Below, in pieces: positions 55,200-64,000 of a DNA stretch of 64,000 nt (position 1 is its first letter; every line of letters starts with the position of its first letter). The DNA is taken from contig CM034106.1 in NCBI GenBank assembly GCA_019914945.1, forward strand, positions 5,952,001-6,016,000, read 5' to 3'. The translations under genes were made by a program, and so were the position numbers. The notes under the pieces were generated by a model, which was not told the origin of the DNA, searched no databases, and saw only the letters and a program-made list of their open reading frames with translations. This DNA is from Typha latifolia. Taxonomy: Eukaryota > Streptophyta > Magnoliopsida > Poales > Typhaceae.

Positions 55200-55790
55200 G
55201 TCTCGAGAAGGATGTTGATGTTGCTGATGATCGAGAGTGTCCAGATGAGGTCCATGAGGAGGCTGTTAAGGAGAGTGCGGAGGAAGATATCCAAGCTAAA
55301 ATATTGATGCATGCATACTCGGGTACTTTCGCATCGAGGACATTATGCGTGAACAGACTCATTAGAAAGCATTATGTGCACATCCTCATCGATTTTGGGA
55401 TACACACAGCTTTCTAGACGAGAGATTAGTGAGGAGATTGGGTTTGGATGCAGAACTGACCACGGGATTTGACGTTGCTATTGGAGACGGGACAAAGCTT
55501 AAGGTGGAGAGCTTGTGTTGCCGGGTCGGTATACAGGTTTAAGGACACGACATCATTGTGGCCTTGTATCCATTGGCGCTGTGAGAAGTAGACATTGTCC
55601 TTGGCACTTGGTGATTACAAAACTTGGGACCCGTCTTCACCGATTCCTGCAATGCAGACTATGATGGGGCTGCCTTGTGCGTATGATTTGGCATATCTTC
55701 TTCAGTTATGACCAGTAGGAGATGAGCCTCAAATGAGTTTAGGTACTACAATTGAATTATCTAATTTATTAGATAACTTTTATGGACTAT
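55200..55790 (+). pseudogene. gypsy J protease, decayed
   Basis: The frame 55184-55417 reads SGTFASRTLCVNRLIRKHYV and HILIDFGIH. The catalytic triplet is DFG instead of DSG. After a shift: VRRLGLDAELTTGFDVAIGD, GTKLKVESLCCRVGIQ, IVALYPLAL. Inactive by substitution and frameshift. Confidence 0.7.
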
Positions 55791-57110
55791 TTGAGTAGCT
55801 AAAAGAGTTGCCACCGAAAAGAGCGGTGGGCCATCGCATAGAGATTGCACCCGGGGCTACACCGGCGAACATGAGGCTAAATCGGTATCCACATGTGCAA
55901 AAAGAAGTTATCTCCAAGATGGTAGCCCAGATGCTGGAGCAAGGCTTCATACAACCAAGTCAAAGCTCATACTCATCCCTCATGCTATTAGCACGAAAAA
56001 AGGACGGGACGTGGTATTTTTGTGTCGACTATCGGGCACTAAATGCTATTACTATCAAGGATCAGTATCCCATTCTAGTTATAGAGGAGCTGCTGGATGT
56101 GCTAGCAGGGGCGACCATATTCAGTAAGCTTGACTTGAGGACCGGGTATCATCAAATTAGAGTTCACCGACGAATGTGTACAAAATTATATTTTGGACTC
56201 CGGACGGGCATTAGGAGTTCCGAGTGATGTCTTTTGCTCTCATCAATACTCCGGCTATCTTTCAAGGCCTCATGAATGATATATTCGGCCTCTCTTGCGA
56301 AGGTATATCTTAGTATTTTTTGACGATATTTTAGTGTAACGCAAGATTGAATTGGAGCATTGACGGCATTTAGAGGATGTGCTGAATTTGTTGAAGCAAA
56401 ACCAATTAAAGATCAAGAAGTCCAAGTGCCTATGGGGAGTACCACAAGTGGAGTATTTATGCCACATCATTTTAGCGGATAGTGTAGCGGCGGATCCGCA
56501 AAATGTTGCATGCATGACCGCTTGGCCTATTCCTACTACTACCACCAGATTGAGAGGATTTTTAGGGCTGACAAGATATTATCATCGATTCATTGCGGAA
56601 TATGGCAAGATCACTGCTCCTCTCACTTCTTTGTTGAAGAAGAACTCCTTTAGATGGACGAATGAAGCCACTACAGCCTTTGAAAAACTGAAAATAGCAA
56701 TGACAACGACGCCCGTTCTAGCTCTACTGGATTTCACCAAAGAGTCCGTTATAGAATGTGATGTGTTAGGAGTTGGCATAGGAGCTATACTAATGCAGGG
56801 AGGATGTCTCATTGCCTATCTTAGCAAGGCTTTATCACAAAAATATCAGCAATTATTGACTTATAAGAGAGAGATGTTGGCAATTATGCATGCGATGACC
56901 AAGTGGAGGCCTTATTTGATCGGTAGGCAATTCATTATCCGAATCGATCAAAGGAGCCTTCCATACTTTATAGGACAGCGTATTCACACTCCGTCACAGC
57001 AAAGATGGGTCACAAAATTATTGAGGTATGATTATGAAATATAATACAAGAAGGGAACGGAAAATAGAGCGGCGGATGCACTATCGCGCCAACCCAATAC
57101 CGCCGAGCTT
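55790..57110 (+). pseudogene. gypsy J reverse transcriptase and RNase H
   Basis: RT: LPPKRAVGHRIEIAPGATPA, MVAQMLEQGFIQPSQSSYSS, GTWYFCVDYRALNAITIKDQ, FSKLDLRTGYHQIRVH. A frameshift after 56227 precedes the FFDDILV catalytic region (56318-56338). The open stretch 56379-57044 carries KKSKCLWGVPQVEYLCHIIL, LRGFLGLTRYYHRFIAEYGK, APLTSLLKKNSFRWTNEATT, then RNase H (IECDVLGVGIGAILMQ, LTYKREMLAIMHAMTKWRPY). NRAADALSRQPNTAELAA follows. Pseudogene with two or more frameshifts. Confidence 0.8.
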
Positions 57111-58558
57111 GCAGCCTATTCTTCTCCTACCTTTCCCTTCCTTGACGAGCTGACGTATGCATGTACATCTGACCCAGATGTTTTGAGGTTGTTGTAGGAG
57201 GTGTTGGATGATCCGGAGCGCCATCCAGAGTTAGAGAACCGAGGCGGTTTGTTGCTAGACCGCGATTGCAGCAGAAATTGGTTGAGCACTTCCACCAAAC
57301 TCTAGAGGTTGGTCATTAGAGTGTTTTGAGGACCTATAGGAGGATATCTTAGAGTTGCATGTGGCCAATGTTAAGATGAAATTTGAGGAGTTTTGTCCGG
57401 GCTTGTGAAGTCTTTCAAAGAGCTAAGACAACCACATTGAAACCGGCTGGATTACTTCAGCCTTTACCTATACCGGACCATGTTTGGGAAGATATTTCTA
57501 TGGATTTCATAGAGGGTCTTCTGCTGGTGCTTAGTTATTCTGTTATCTTTATGGTGGTTGATAGATTGAGCAAGTATGCATACTTTTCGGCATTGTCACA
57601 TTCATTTTTAGCCAAGTCGGTGGTTGAAATTTTTGTTAGAGATGTTGCTCGATTACATGGCATGCCATGCACGATTATCTCGGATCGTGACCGTGTATTT
57701 ATGAGTGACTTTTGGACAGAGTTTTTCAGATTGTAGGGGACTTGATTGAACTTCAGTTTGGCCTACCATCCACAAACGGACGGCCAAACCGAGGTGGTCA
57801 ATCGAAGCATTGAGCAGTACTTGATATGCTTTGTTGAGAGATGCCGAGACGATGGTTGGAGTTTTTACCATGGGCGGAGTGGGCTTGTAACACTGTTTAT
57901 CATAGCAGCATTGGCATGACTCCATTTGAGGTGGTGTATGGGCACACGGCTCCAACATTACGCGCTTATGATCTAGTGGCATTTGCAGATCGGACAGAGG
58001 TGGACTTAGCTTTGATAGATACAGACGCCACATTGAGGAGGTTGCTTGCCCATCTTAAACTTGCTTAGAACCGCATGAAGCAAGTTTACGATCATAGCCA
58101 TCGGGAGCAAGAGTTCGACATCGCAGTTGGGTGTTCGTGAGACTATAGCCGTATTGATAGGTGACCTTGCGTCCAATGCGAAACCAAAGTTAGCACATTA
58201 CTACTATGGTCTGTTTCGGGTGTTAGAGTGTATTGGTCCGGTTTGGATCATTTGAAACTGCTGGAGGGGTTGAGAGTGCATCCTGTCTTCCATATTTCAT
58301 TGCTGAGGGAGTGCATTGGAGATCATGAGGTCATTGGATTAGTTCTACTGGAGCCATTGGAGGAGATAGAGATCGTAGAGCCAGTTCGAGTACTTGTTAG
58401 GCGTCGACAATGATATGGTACTAGATTAGAGATGGAGATTCTAGTTGAGTGGCTTGGCAAGCCATTTGATGAGGTGACATGGGGAGTTAGAGATTGACAT
58501 TTTGGAGTGTTTCCTCGACTTTTCACCTTGACGGCAAGGTGGGGGAAGCATGGTGGGT
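57111..58558 (+). pseudogene. gypsy J integrase and chromodomain
   Basis: 57383-57736 gives RACEVFQRAKTTTLKPAGLL, DISMDFIEGLLLVLSYSV (first Asp), LHGMPCTIISDRDRVFMSDF (second Asp), stop. Then [20 protein letters not shown] (Glu), [68 protein letters not shown], and the chromodomain EILVEWLGKPFDEVTW. All three catalytic acids remain, but stops and frame changes separate them. The H2C2 finger is damaged near 57260-57400. Confidence 0.8.
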
Positions 58559-59389
58559 TGATACACTTAGTTATGATCTTTTCTTATTGCATTAGTTGTT
58601 TATTTTTATTAAAATAAAATTCTTGTAGGTCGTGTTCGAACGCAGGTAGGGTCGCGTTCGAATACCCTTGCGAATGCCTACATTAGGTTCGCAAATACAT
58701 AAAACGTGTAATGCGCGTGCGAACGCCTGCATTGCGTTCGCACATATAGAGAATTTTTTTTGTGTGTTCGAACGCGATTGGACGCGTTCGAACGCGACGC
58801 GATCGACGAGAATCCTCTAGAATTAGGGTTACTTATTGTTTTAGAACTTATTGGCTAGTCTATATATATATATGAATGGCAACCAAATTCATTATGCTAT
58901 TGGATTATTGATTTCCTGCCTCCTATCTTCTCTCTAGAATCTCTCCCTCCTCCCTCTTCACCATCCTTCCACCTCTACCGTTGGTAAAGTTTCTTCTAAC
59001 TTTTAATCTCCCTCGTCTATCGAGCCACCCCTCTTCTTTGGGATCTCGACCACTTCGTTCCCTTCGTCTATATCCCTTAATCATATCCACCATCCACCTT
59101 CATCTCCATAGCCATCCATAACCCTAACATCTACTCCACCCGTTATCACCATCATCACCCACATTATTCCATATTTTCGTCCTAGCTGTAGTTCGAATCT
59201 GCGAAGGGCGTAAATACAAAAGTTGTAGATTAGGAATTATGAATCTAATCCACTTGGTTTAGTAATTTTTTGACTACATGAGAATATCTAAAGAATATTT
59301 TCCCATAGTTGCGCGAACTATTTTCTACTATAAATTCATATCTTAAAGGAATTGTTCCATAGCCGATCTCTTGGTACAAGAACCCATCA
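58559..59389 (+). repeat. 3' LTR of gypsy chromovirus J
   Basis: 831 bp, TGATACACTTAG...CCCATCA. Palindrome block at 58628-58800 (CGTGTTCGAACGC, GCGTTCGAA, ACGCGTTCGAACGCG). A TA-rich TATATATATATA at 58861-58872 is a likely core promoter. The first ~73 bases match the 5' stub at 53745. Confidence 0.85.
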
Positions 59390-59968
59390 GTGTCTCGTCG
59401 TCGTAAGTTGCTGGTGGTGGAGGGAGCGCTGAATAAACTCCCGTAGGAACGAAGATGAGTTCCTGGTCCTCCATGGTCACTCCTTCCTCGTTCGTCTTAG
59501 ATCGTGTGATAACTATCGTCCGAGGAATATCGACTCTAATACCAATATTAGAACTAGATCTGGAATGATCTAGATGTAAGAAAATTGTGAAAATTTATCT
59601 AGACGTATCCTCGAAAGTTAGGTTCTAATAGATCTAGTTCGCAAGAATCTGACATCTGGATGAAAAGTTACAAATGAAAGAGTGAAGAAAGGTCAAAATA
59701 TGGCAGAATAGTAAATATCCGACATTGCAGCGATCGTTAGAGGGTGGCGGACAGCCAAGGATGGTGGTGGACAGCCATAAGGTAAGGTGGCTGCTAGTGG
59801 AGGAAGTTGGCTAGGGTTTGGAAGATCGGAATGCTTCTACGACTATAATCTACTCCTCAAAAGATAAAGACGATCTAATGGTTATGGTAAATGATAAAGA
59901 TGAGATAATGAAATAACTTAAGTTAATCGTCAACTCGCGACTCCCCTAATCAACACATTACTACTCCT
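59390..59968 (-). repeat. Right part of third gag-only element: gag start and LTR remnant
   Basis: 59390-59545 matches 40340-40485 (gag start, primer-site side). ~59546-59968 matches the left LTR 52069-52615 but ends before its last ~120 bases, fused to a different LTR fragment. Confidence 0.7.
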
Positions 59969-59969
59969 T

Positions 59970-60354
59970 CATGCTCTAGCCATTGGCGCCCTCTCCCACC
60001 TCCTTCCTTTCACTACCCAAGTTCTTGGTCGATTCTCTCTAACTCCTAATCCCCTTCTTCTACAGTAATTTCTCCCCTCTTCACAGTAGAAGAGCTCTCC
60101 TAGCACCTATCTAACCATTAAAGCGCTAACAAGCTAGGGTTAATCCAACTTTCAATCACTATTCGGTCGATATATCGAGATCTAACCATTCAAACCCTGT
60201 GATCTTGAATTTGTTGGAAAGCTTTCTTCAAGGGCAACAACATATCCAAAATTCAGCAATATCCAACAGTGAAATCCTTCACAATTCTCTTTGAAAGTCA
60301 CGAACTCAAACTTGTCCAGAACTATTACACATCGGATCAAGTCAGTTCGTAACA
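59970..60354 (+). repeat. 3' part of a gypsy F-type LTR
   Basis: 385 bp matching 41985-42372 (for example CTCTAGCCATTGGCG, CTAACAAGCTAGGGTT, and the end CAGTTCGTAACA). A truncated LTR; its 5' half is not present nearby. Confidence 0.8.
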
Positions 60355-62654
60355 CATGATCGGGATAAATTTCATGTATCTATCGCTTAATAGAGTGTGG
60401 TCTGATATCATTTTCACATATAGAGGGTTCAATTTGTAAATAATAGGTTTTCTTGGTAATATAATCAAAATATGGAGTTTTAATTATAATATTCTATTAA
60501 ATAAATTATAGTATAAAATTAAATTTAGAGTTAGATTATATTTTTACTCTCTCAACTATCACGTGGTAACATTTTTACCTCTCAACATATATACCACCTA
60601 AATTATCTAAATTATCTAATTGCATTACTAAGCCTTTTCAGTTAGGATTTATATTAGAAAATATGTTAAAAATTAACTAACTAATTAGACGGACAAAATA
60701 TTATTATTTAAAAATTGTTTTTAGAGTTTAATATTTTAAAATTATTATAGAGATCACTAAATAAAATAAAGTGAAGAATATGAAAGGAAGGAAGATATTT
60801 TTATCTATCTATTAAGTTAGTCATCTTTTAAAATTATTTTTATCAGAATTTCAAATGACATATTGATGGAGGGGATTTAATATAATTTAGGGAGTGTTTT
60901 CTTTAGGTAGTCAAAGTGATACAAAATGATAACTAAGGTGGGATTAAGATATAATTAACTCTTAAATTTGTTAGTATAGTGACATGTAGTTCAAAGACAG
61001 AACGTTAATAATAAAATGACTAAATCTAGGGCCCTATCTGTAAATTTATCTTAAAAGAAAATGCACTAGGAGTAAAATTGAAGCTTTCAAATTGCTCGAG
61101 AAGTAGAGACAAAAACGATAAGCAGCGCACTACGGAATCGATCCCATATTTTGAAAAAGTTTTCCAATCGAGGAAATGTCTTCGAGTGATCACTTCCACC
61201 TACTGAAGAAGACTACCAGTAACAACGTGCTCTAGTTTAAGCTTCACTTTATTCTAACACTTTCTAGACTTTGTAAATCAAATTTGAACTGATACTGTAT
61301 CACATTATGTACATGCATCTTTGTTGTACGATAGAGGAAGACTAACGGTTATCTAACAATATCGAGACTCAAAATTTTATTATTTAGCTGAATACTAATA
61401 TAAAAATTATAATTATATTTAATGTGGTATAAAGTTGATATTAAAGTAACATTGAATAGTAAATTTATATTGAGAATTCATAATATTTTAAATAAAATAA
61501 TAAAAATATCCTTGTTTAGAAGTAAAGTAGTAGTATTAATTAGGTGTTGTCTAATCTAAGGGCAAGATTATAATTTTGAATTATTATAAAATTAATATTT
61601 TAAAGTTATACTAAATTAATTAGTATACATAAGAAGCTAAGTTGTTATTTACTTACTAGAGTAGAATAGTTCATTCTAGAAAAATGTTATTTCTATTGTA
61701 CAAATGAATGGGGCTAATTGATTTCTATTACTACATTGTTTCTATATAATTGCTAGGCTTGGCTCAAAATCCATCACACTCTATACTATTTGTTTTGTCT
61801 GCTCAAAATTTTATAAAAAAGATTGACTCCTTATATATATAGAGGTCAGGTATAATGAGTCTCATTAGGACTAGCCCTAAAAGCCTATAAGATTCAAACT
61901 AGAATTTGACTTAAAAACTTATATAACTTAAAAAGCTTACCAATTTGGCTAAAATGAGGAGCCACTGAAAAGCCATGATTCCAGAGAACCAGTGCTACTA
62001 CTAGCTAACCTTTGTAAGTCCTTCCAACAAAGCAAGTGCTTCACCGTAGAGGGACTTAGAAACAATAGTTGAGAGATATATATAGAGAACCCCTCTTTAA
62101 TCCCCTCGGCCAAACAGCTATAGAACGGTGTTCTCAGCCTGCCAGTGAATGTCTGAATTATCGTTGTATGTACTCTGCAGGCCATTTGAATTAACGGACT
62201 TATTTCAAGAGGAGATCCTAGCCACTTCGAATAGTTTCAGACAACGTTCGAATTGAGATCTTAACTAGTTAGTACTTAGCATAAGTATTGCAGATATAAT
62301 TCCCGCAATTAAAAGATCGATTTAATATATAGCTGTCAATATCATCATCTACGTACCCAGTTGGTACTTACCACTTGTTCTTCCCATATGATCCTTAAAG
62401 TTTATATTCTGCTTGCCAATTGAGTATCCTATAGAAAAATATACATATTGCATTACTACATCATAACGAATTACTCACAGTTACATCAAACACAACTTTC
62501 AAAGGACTAATCTGGTGTCTTCTCAACTCCATCAAAAACCAAAATAACCAAAACAAAAGTTATATAAATTAGACTTACACTCAAGGTTTACATTTATACC
62601 ATCCGGTGTTAGTAGTAACCCATAATCTAGCACAAATCTCTACGTTAAAAAAGC
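60355..62654. other. No gene recognised (AT-rich spacer)
   Basis: AT-rich. The stretch 60390-61050 begins and ends with loosely inverted words ('ttcacatatagagggttc' / 'gggccctatctgtaaattt') that might mark a degenerate MITE; weak. A 78-codon minus frame (61949-62185) has no recognisable domain. Nothing else supportable. Confidence 0.4.
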
Positions 62655-62972
62655 TTAAGATGGTTGACAGGGTGATGCTCGTTGGCCATGATGAAGTAGA
62701 GCGATAGGCTTCGCTATGAACGTGGGCTTATCATCTCCAGCCATGATGACGATAACGCCGGCTTCTGCATCAAACGGAGGAGCAACTGGCTCCGCTTTCG
62801 CAGTCGTTGCCGATTCCGAATCCCTACTTGCCGACTTCTTCTGTGAGCAAGCAAGTATTAGGAGGGCGACAACTATGAGGATCAAGACGGCGCCGATTCC
62901 TCCAAAGAGATACGGGATTGGAGAATGCAAGAGTTGGGGCTTTGCAGCACCTGATAGACTTCTTGGTCTCAT
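62655..62972 (-). CDS. GLUTAMINE DUMPER-family membrane protein (GDU-like)
   Basis: Intronless, 105 residues from the ATG at 62972; the codons upstream in frame reach only a TTG, so this MRP start is the likely one and it matches the usual MRP start of GDU proteins. It has a short tail, then SPIPYLFGG (residues 17-25; the classic GDU signature before the membrane span), a single hydrophobic span ~22-42 (FGGIGAVLILIVVALLILAC), a basic stop (SQKKS), a Ser/Ala/Thr-rich linker, and VIMAG at residues 75-79 within VIVIMAGDDKPTFIAKP. A His/Ser/Pro-rich C-terminus follows. By family it acts at cell membranes to stimulate amino-acid efflux, acting with LOG2-type ubiquitin ligases; inferred, not shown here. 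It is closer to the family consensus than the paralogue at 7551-7844. No damage seen. Confidence 0.93.
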   Translation of the reverse strand: MRPRSLSGAAKPQLLHSPIPYLFGGIGAVLILIVVALLILACSQKKSASRDSESATTAKAEPVAPPFDAEAGVIVIMAGDDKPTFIAKPIALLHHGQRASPCQPS

Positions 62973-63050
62973 TTCCTCCCTCCCTCTCTCTCTCTTCCTT
63001 TGTGTATGCTTCAAATTTGTTGCAGCTTAGAACAATTAATATTGGTTAGA

Positions 63051-63057
63051 ATTTATA
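63051..63057 (-). promoter_or_regulatory. Candidate TATA box of second GDU gene
   Basis: Minus strand TATAAAT about 80 bases upstream of the ATG at 62972, preceded by a GA-repeat (63066-63086). Inference by position. Confidence 0.45.
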
Positions 63058-63065
63058 GAATTATA

Positions 63066-63086
63066 GAGAGAGAGAGAGAGAGAGAG
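63066..63086. repeat. (AG)n microsatellite in GDU promoter
   Basis: About ten AG units. On the coding (minus) strand this is a CT run just upstream of the putative TATA box, a common feature of plant core promoters. Confidence 0.9.
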
Positions 63087-63703
63087 TGGGGGTAGATAGG
63101 TTGGAAAATAAATTAATTGACTCTATTTGTTTATTTCGGTAAGCTGAATCACAGTTGGTTTTAAGTGAGTGGGGTTCAGATTTGCTATTTTGGCCCAACG
63201 TGTCATTATAATTAAGGGGACCAATCTAGTGTGACATGTAAAGTTTATCATTAATTTAAAACGTTTCTTTCTGTAGTTATTCTCTTCTTCTTTCTTATTT
63301 TCTTCACTAGATTGAGATGCACACTCGGTTTGAAAATTCTCTTTGATTCTCTTTAATTATTTGATAGCTCAATCAAATTAACCATACTTACAATTTTAAC
63401 TAGGATGCTGATATGACCATTTTATTCTTATATAAATTATTTAAAATGGATTGATTGTTAGGATCCAACAATGCATTCTGAATTTTTAGTAGGTATTTAC
63501 ATTTTTATCTCCTATAATTAGGTAATAAATTTACTTTACCTCTTATAGTTTCATTTATGTTATTTTACACTCATTTTACATGCATATAACCTATAGTGAA
63601 ACCATTTTTGTTATCATATTTGATCAATTTAGAGGTCGAATTTGAATATACGAACTAGAGACAATATTTATAAATAATTTAGTAAATTTTTTAACGCATC
63701 TAA

Positions 63704-63890
63704 ATTAGGGCTGTCAAAAAAGCTCGTGGGCTCATGAGGCTCGCGAGCTTGGCTTGTTTAGAGTTCGACTTGAGCTCTAAATGAGTTGAACCGAGCTAAC
63801 TTTTTAAGCTCAAATATATTATCGAACCAAGCCGAGCCAGCATTGGCTTATGGCTCGGCTCGATTTAGCTATATATATAACATATTTAGA
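63704..63890. repeat. GCTCG/GGCTCGGCT-rich hAT/MITE-like repeat
   Basis: It starts 'agggctgtcaaaaaagctcg' and is filled with GGCTCG, CGAGC and AGCCGAGCC words, in the style of the block at 19710-19850. Ends unresolved; the rest of the window (to 64000) shows no gene. Confidence 0.4.
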
Positions 63891-64000
63891 ACAATTAGAT
63901 CTTAGATCCAACAGATAATATGATGAGTATATAAGCTAAAACCCTAGTCTTTCTAATACCCATCCCCAAACTCTCTTGGTTGAAACCCATCTCCACTGCC

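Larger units (their letters stand above)
53745..59389 (+). mobile_element. Ty3/gypsy chromovirus J, 5' LTR mostly deleted
   Basis: A 5' LTR stub (53745-~53817), then gag, protease, RT, RNase H, integrase, chromodomain, hairpin (CACCTTGACGGCAAGGTG, 58524-58541) and a full 3' LTR (58559-59389). Flanking 5-mers are GTGGC (53740-53744) and GTGTC (59390-59394), a target duplication with one change. Most of the 5' LTR and the primer site were lost by a deletion joining LTR position ~73 to the bases just before the gag ATG. It cannot replicate on its own; the pol has stops and shifts. Confidence 0.85.
52069..59968 (-). mobile_element. Third gag-only gypsy element, split by gypsy J
   Basis: Left LTR 52069-52615, interior 52616-53744 and 59390-~59545, right LTR remnant ~59546-59968; a 5.6-kb gypsy element intrudes at 53745-59389. 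The interior matches the gag leader and linker of the element at 37458. For example, minus-strand gag start words and the helical stretch appear at 53580-53740, and the start 'MEDQELIF'-like at 59470-59400. The gag core and knuckle are largely missing (only ~250 bp lie between the LTR and the linker). The right LTR ends abruptly, fused to an F-type LTR fragment. Confidence 0.7.

Noticed and set aside
60390..61050. Possible MITE by weak inverted ends
   Set aside because: The inverted words match poorly and no target duplication is visible.
61949..62185. 78-codon minus-strand frame
   Set aside because: No domain, no conserved context, AT-rich spacer.
62973..63014. 14-residue N-terminal extension of the second GDU gene (KHTQRKRERGREE)
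   Set aside because: It would start from TTG; the ATG at 62972 gives the family-type start, and the extension is CT-repeat-derived.

Overview
This is nuclear DNA of a flowering plant. It holds three supportable host genes, split or intronless with plant-type protein families, in a very repeat-rich setting. The retroelements are primed by the plant initiator-tRNA-Met site (TGGTATCAGAGC) and are typical of angiosperms. There is also a relic of chloroplast ndhA. The species cannot be fixed from the sequence. Nothing here is prokaryotic, and there is no CRISPR array or operon.

Host genes: two intronless GLUTAMINE DUMPER (GDU) family genes lie near the window ends (7551-7844, plus; 62655-62972, minus). 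They are single-pass membrane proteins of the VIMAG-motif family linked to amino-acid export. A four-exon gene for a two-B3-domain REM-type DNA-binding protein lies at 45099-46151. The three genes are not functionally linked by position; about 55 kb of nested transposons separates the GDU genes.

Layout. 1-6.4 kb: Ty1/copia Sirevirus remnants in both orientations, LINE debris, a Ty3/gypsy LTR, and a nuclear copy of chloroplast ndhA inside a Sirevirus LTR. 7.5-7.9 kb: first GDU gene. 8.7-12.0 kb: a gag-only LTR element on the minus strand with a perfect 5-bp target-site duplication. 13.7-19.3 kb: decayed copia element split by an internally deleted gypsy element, which itself holds a truncated Sirevirus. 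19.7-25.4 kb: more Sirevirus debris, an LTR with a 5x44-bp minisatellite, and a hAT-type element. 25.5-42.4 kb: one Ty3/gypsy chromovirus (5' and 3' LTRs, near-perfect target-site duplication), interrupted by a 6.8-kb Sirevirus and by a second gag-only element. 42.4-46.2 kb: two terminal-inverted-repeat elements, microsatellites and the B3 gene. 47.5-50.8 kb: solo LTRs and a MITE-like repeat. 52-60.4 kb: a third gag-only element split by another chromovirus. 60.4-64 kb: AT-rich spacer, the second GDU gene and a GCTCG-rich repeat.

Most notable: (i) a perfect 12-bp palindrome, GCGTTCGAACGC, repeated in the LTRs of both copia and gypsy elements; (ii) a family of non-autonomous, gag-only LTR elements; (iii) Sirevirus envelope-like (plant transposon protein) ORF fragments; (iv) the ndhA insertion with its group II intron domain V; (v) a hairpin kept upstream of the 3' LTR in both autonomous and gag-only gypsy elements. 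No coding retroelement appears intact. Element ages and family names need sequence comparison that could not be run here.
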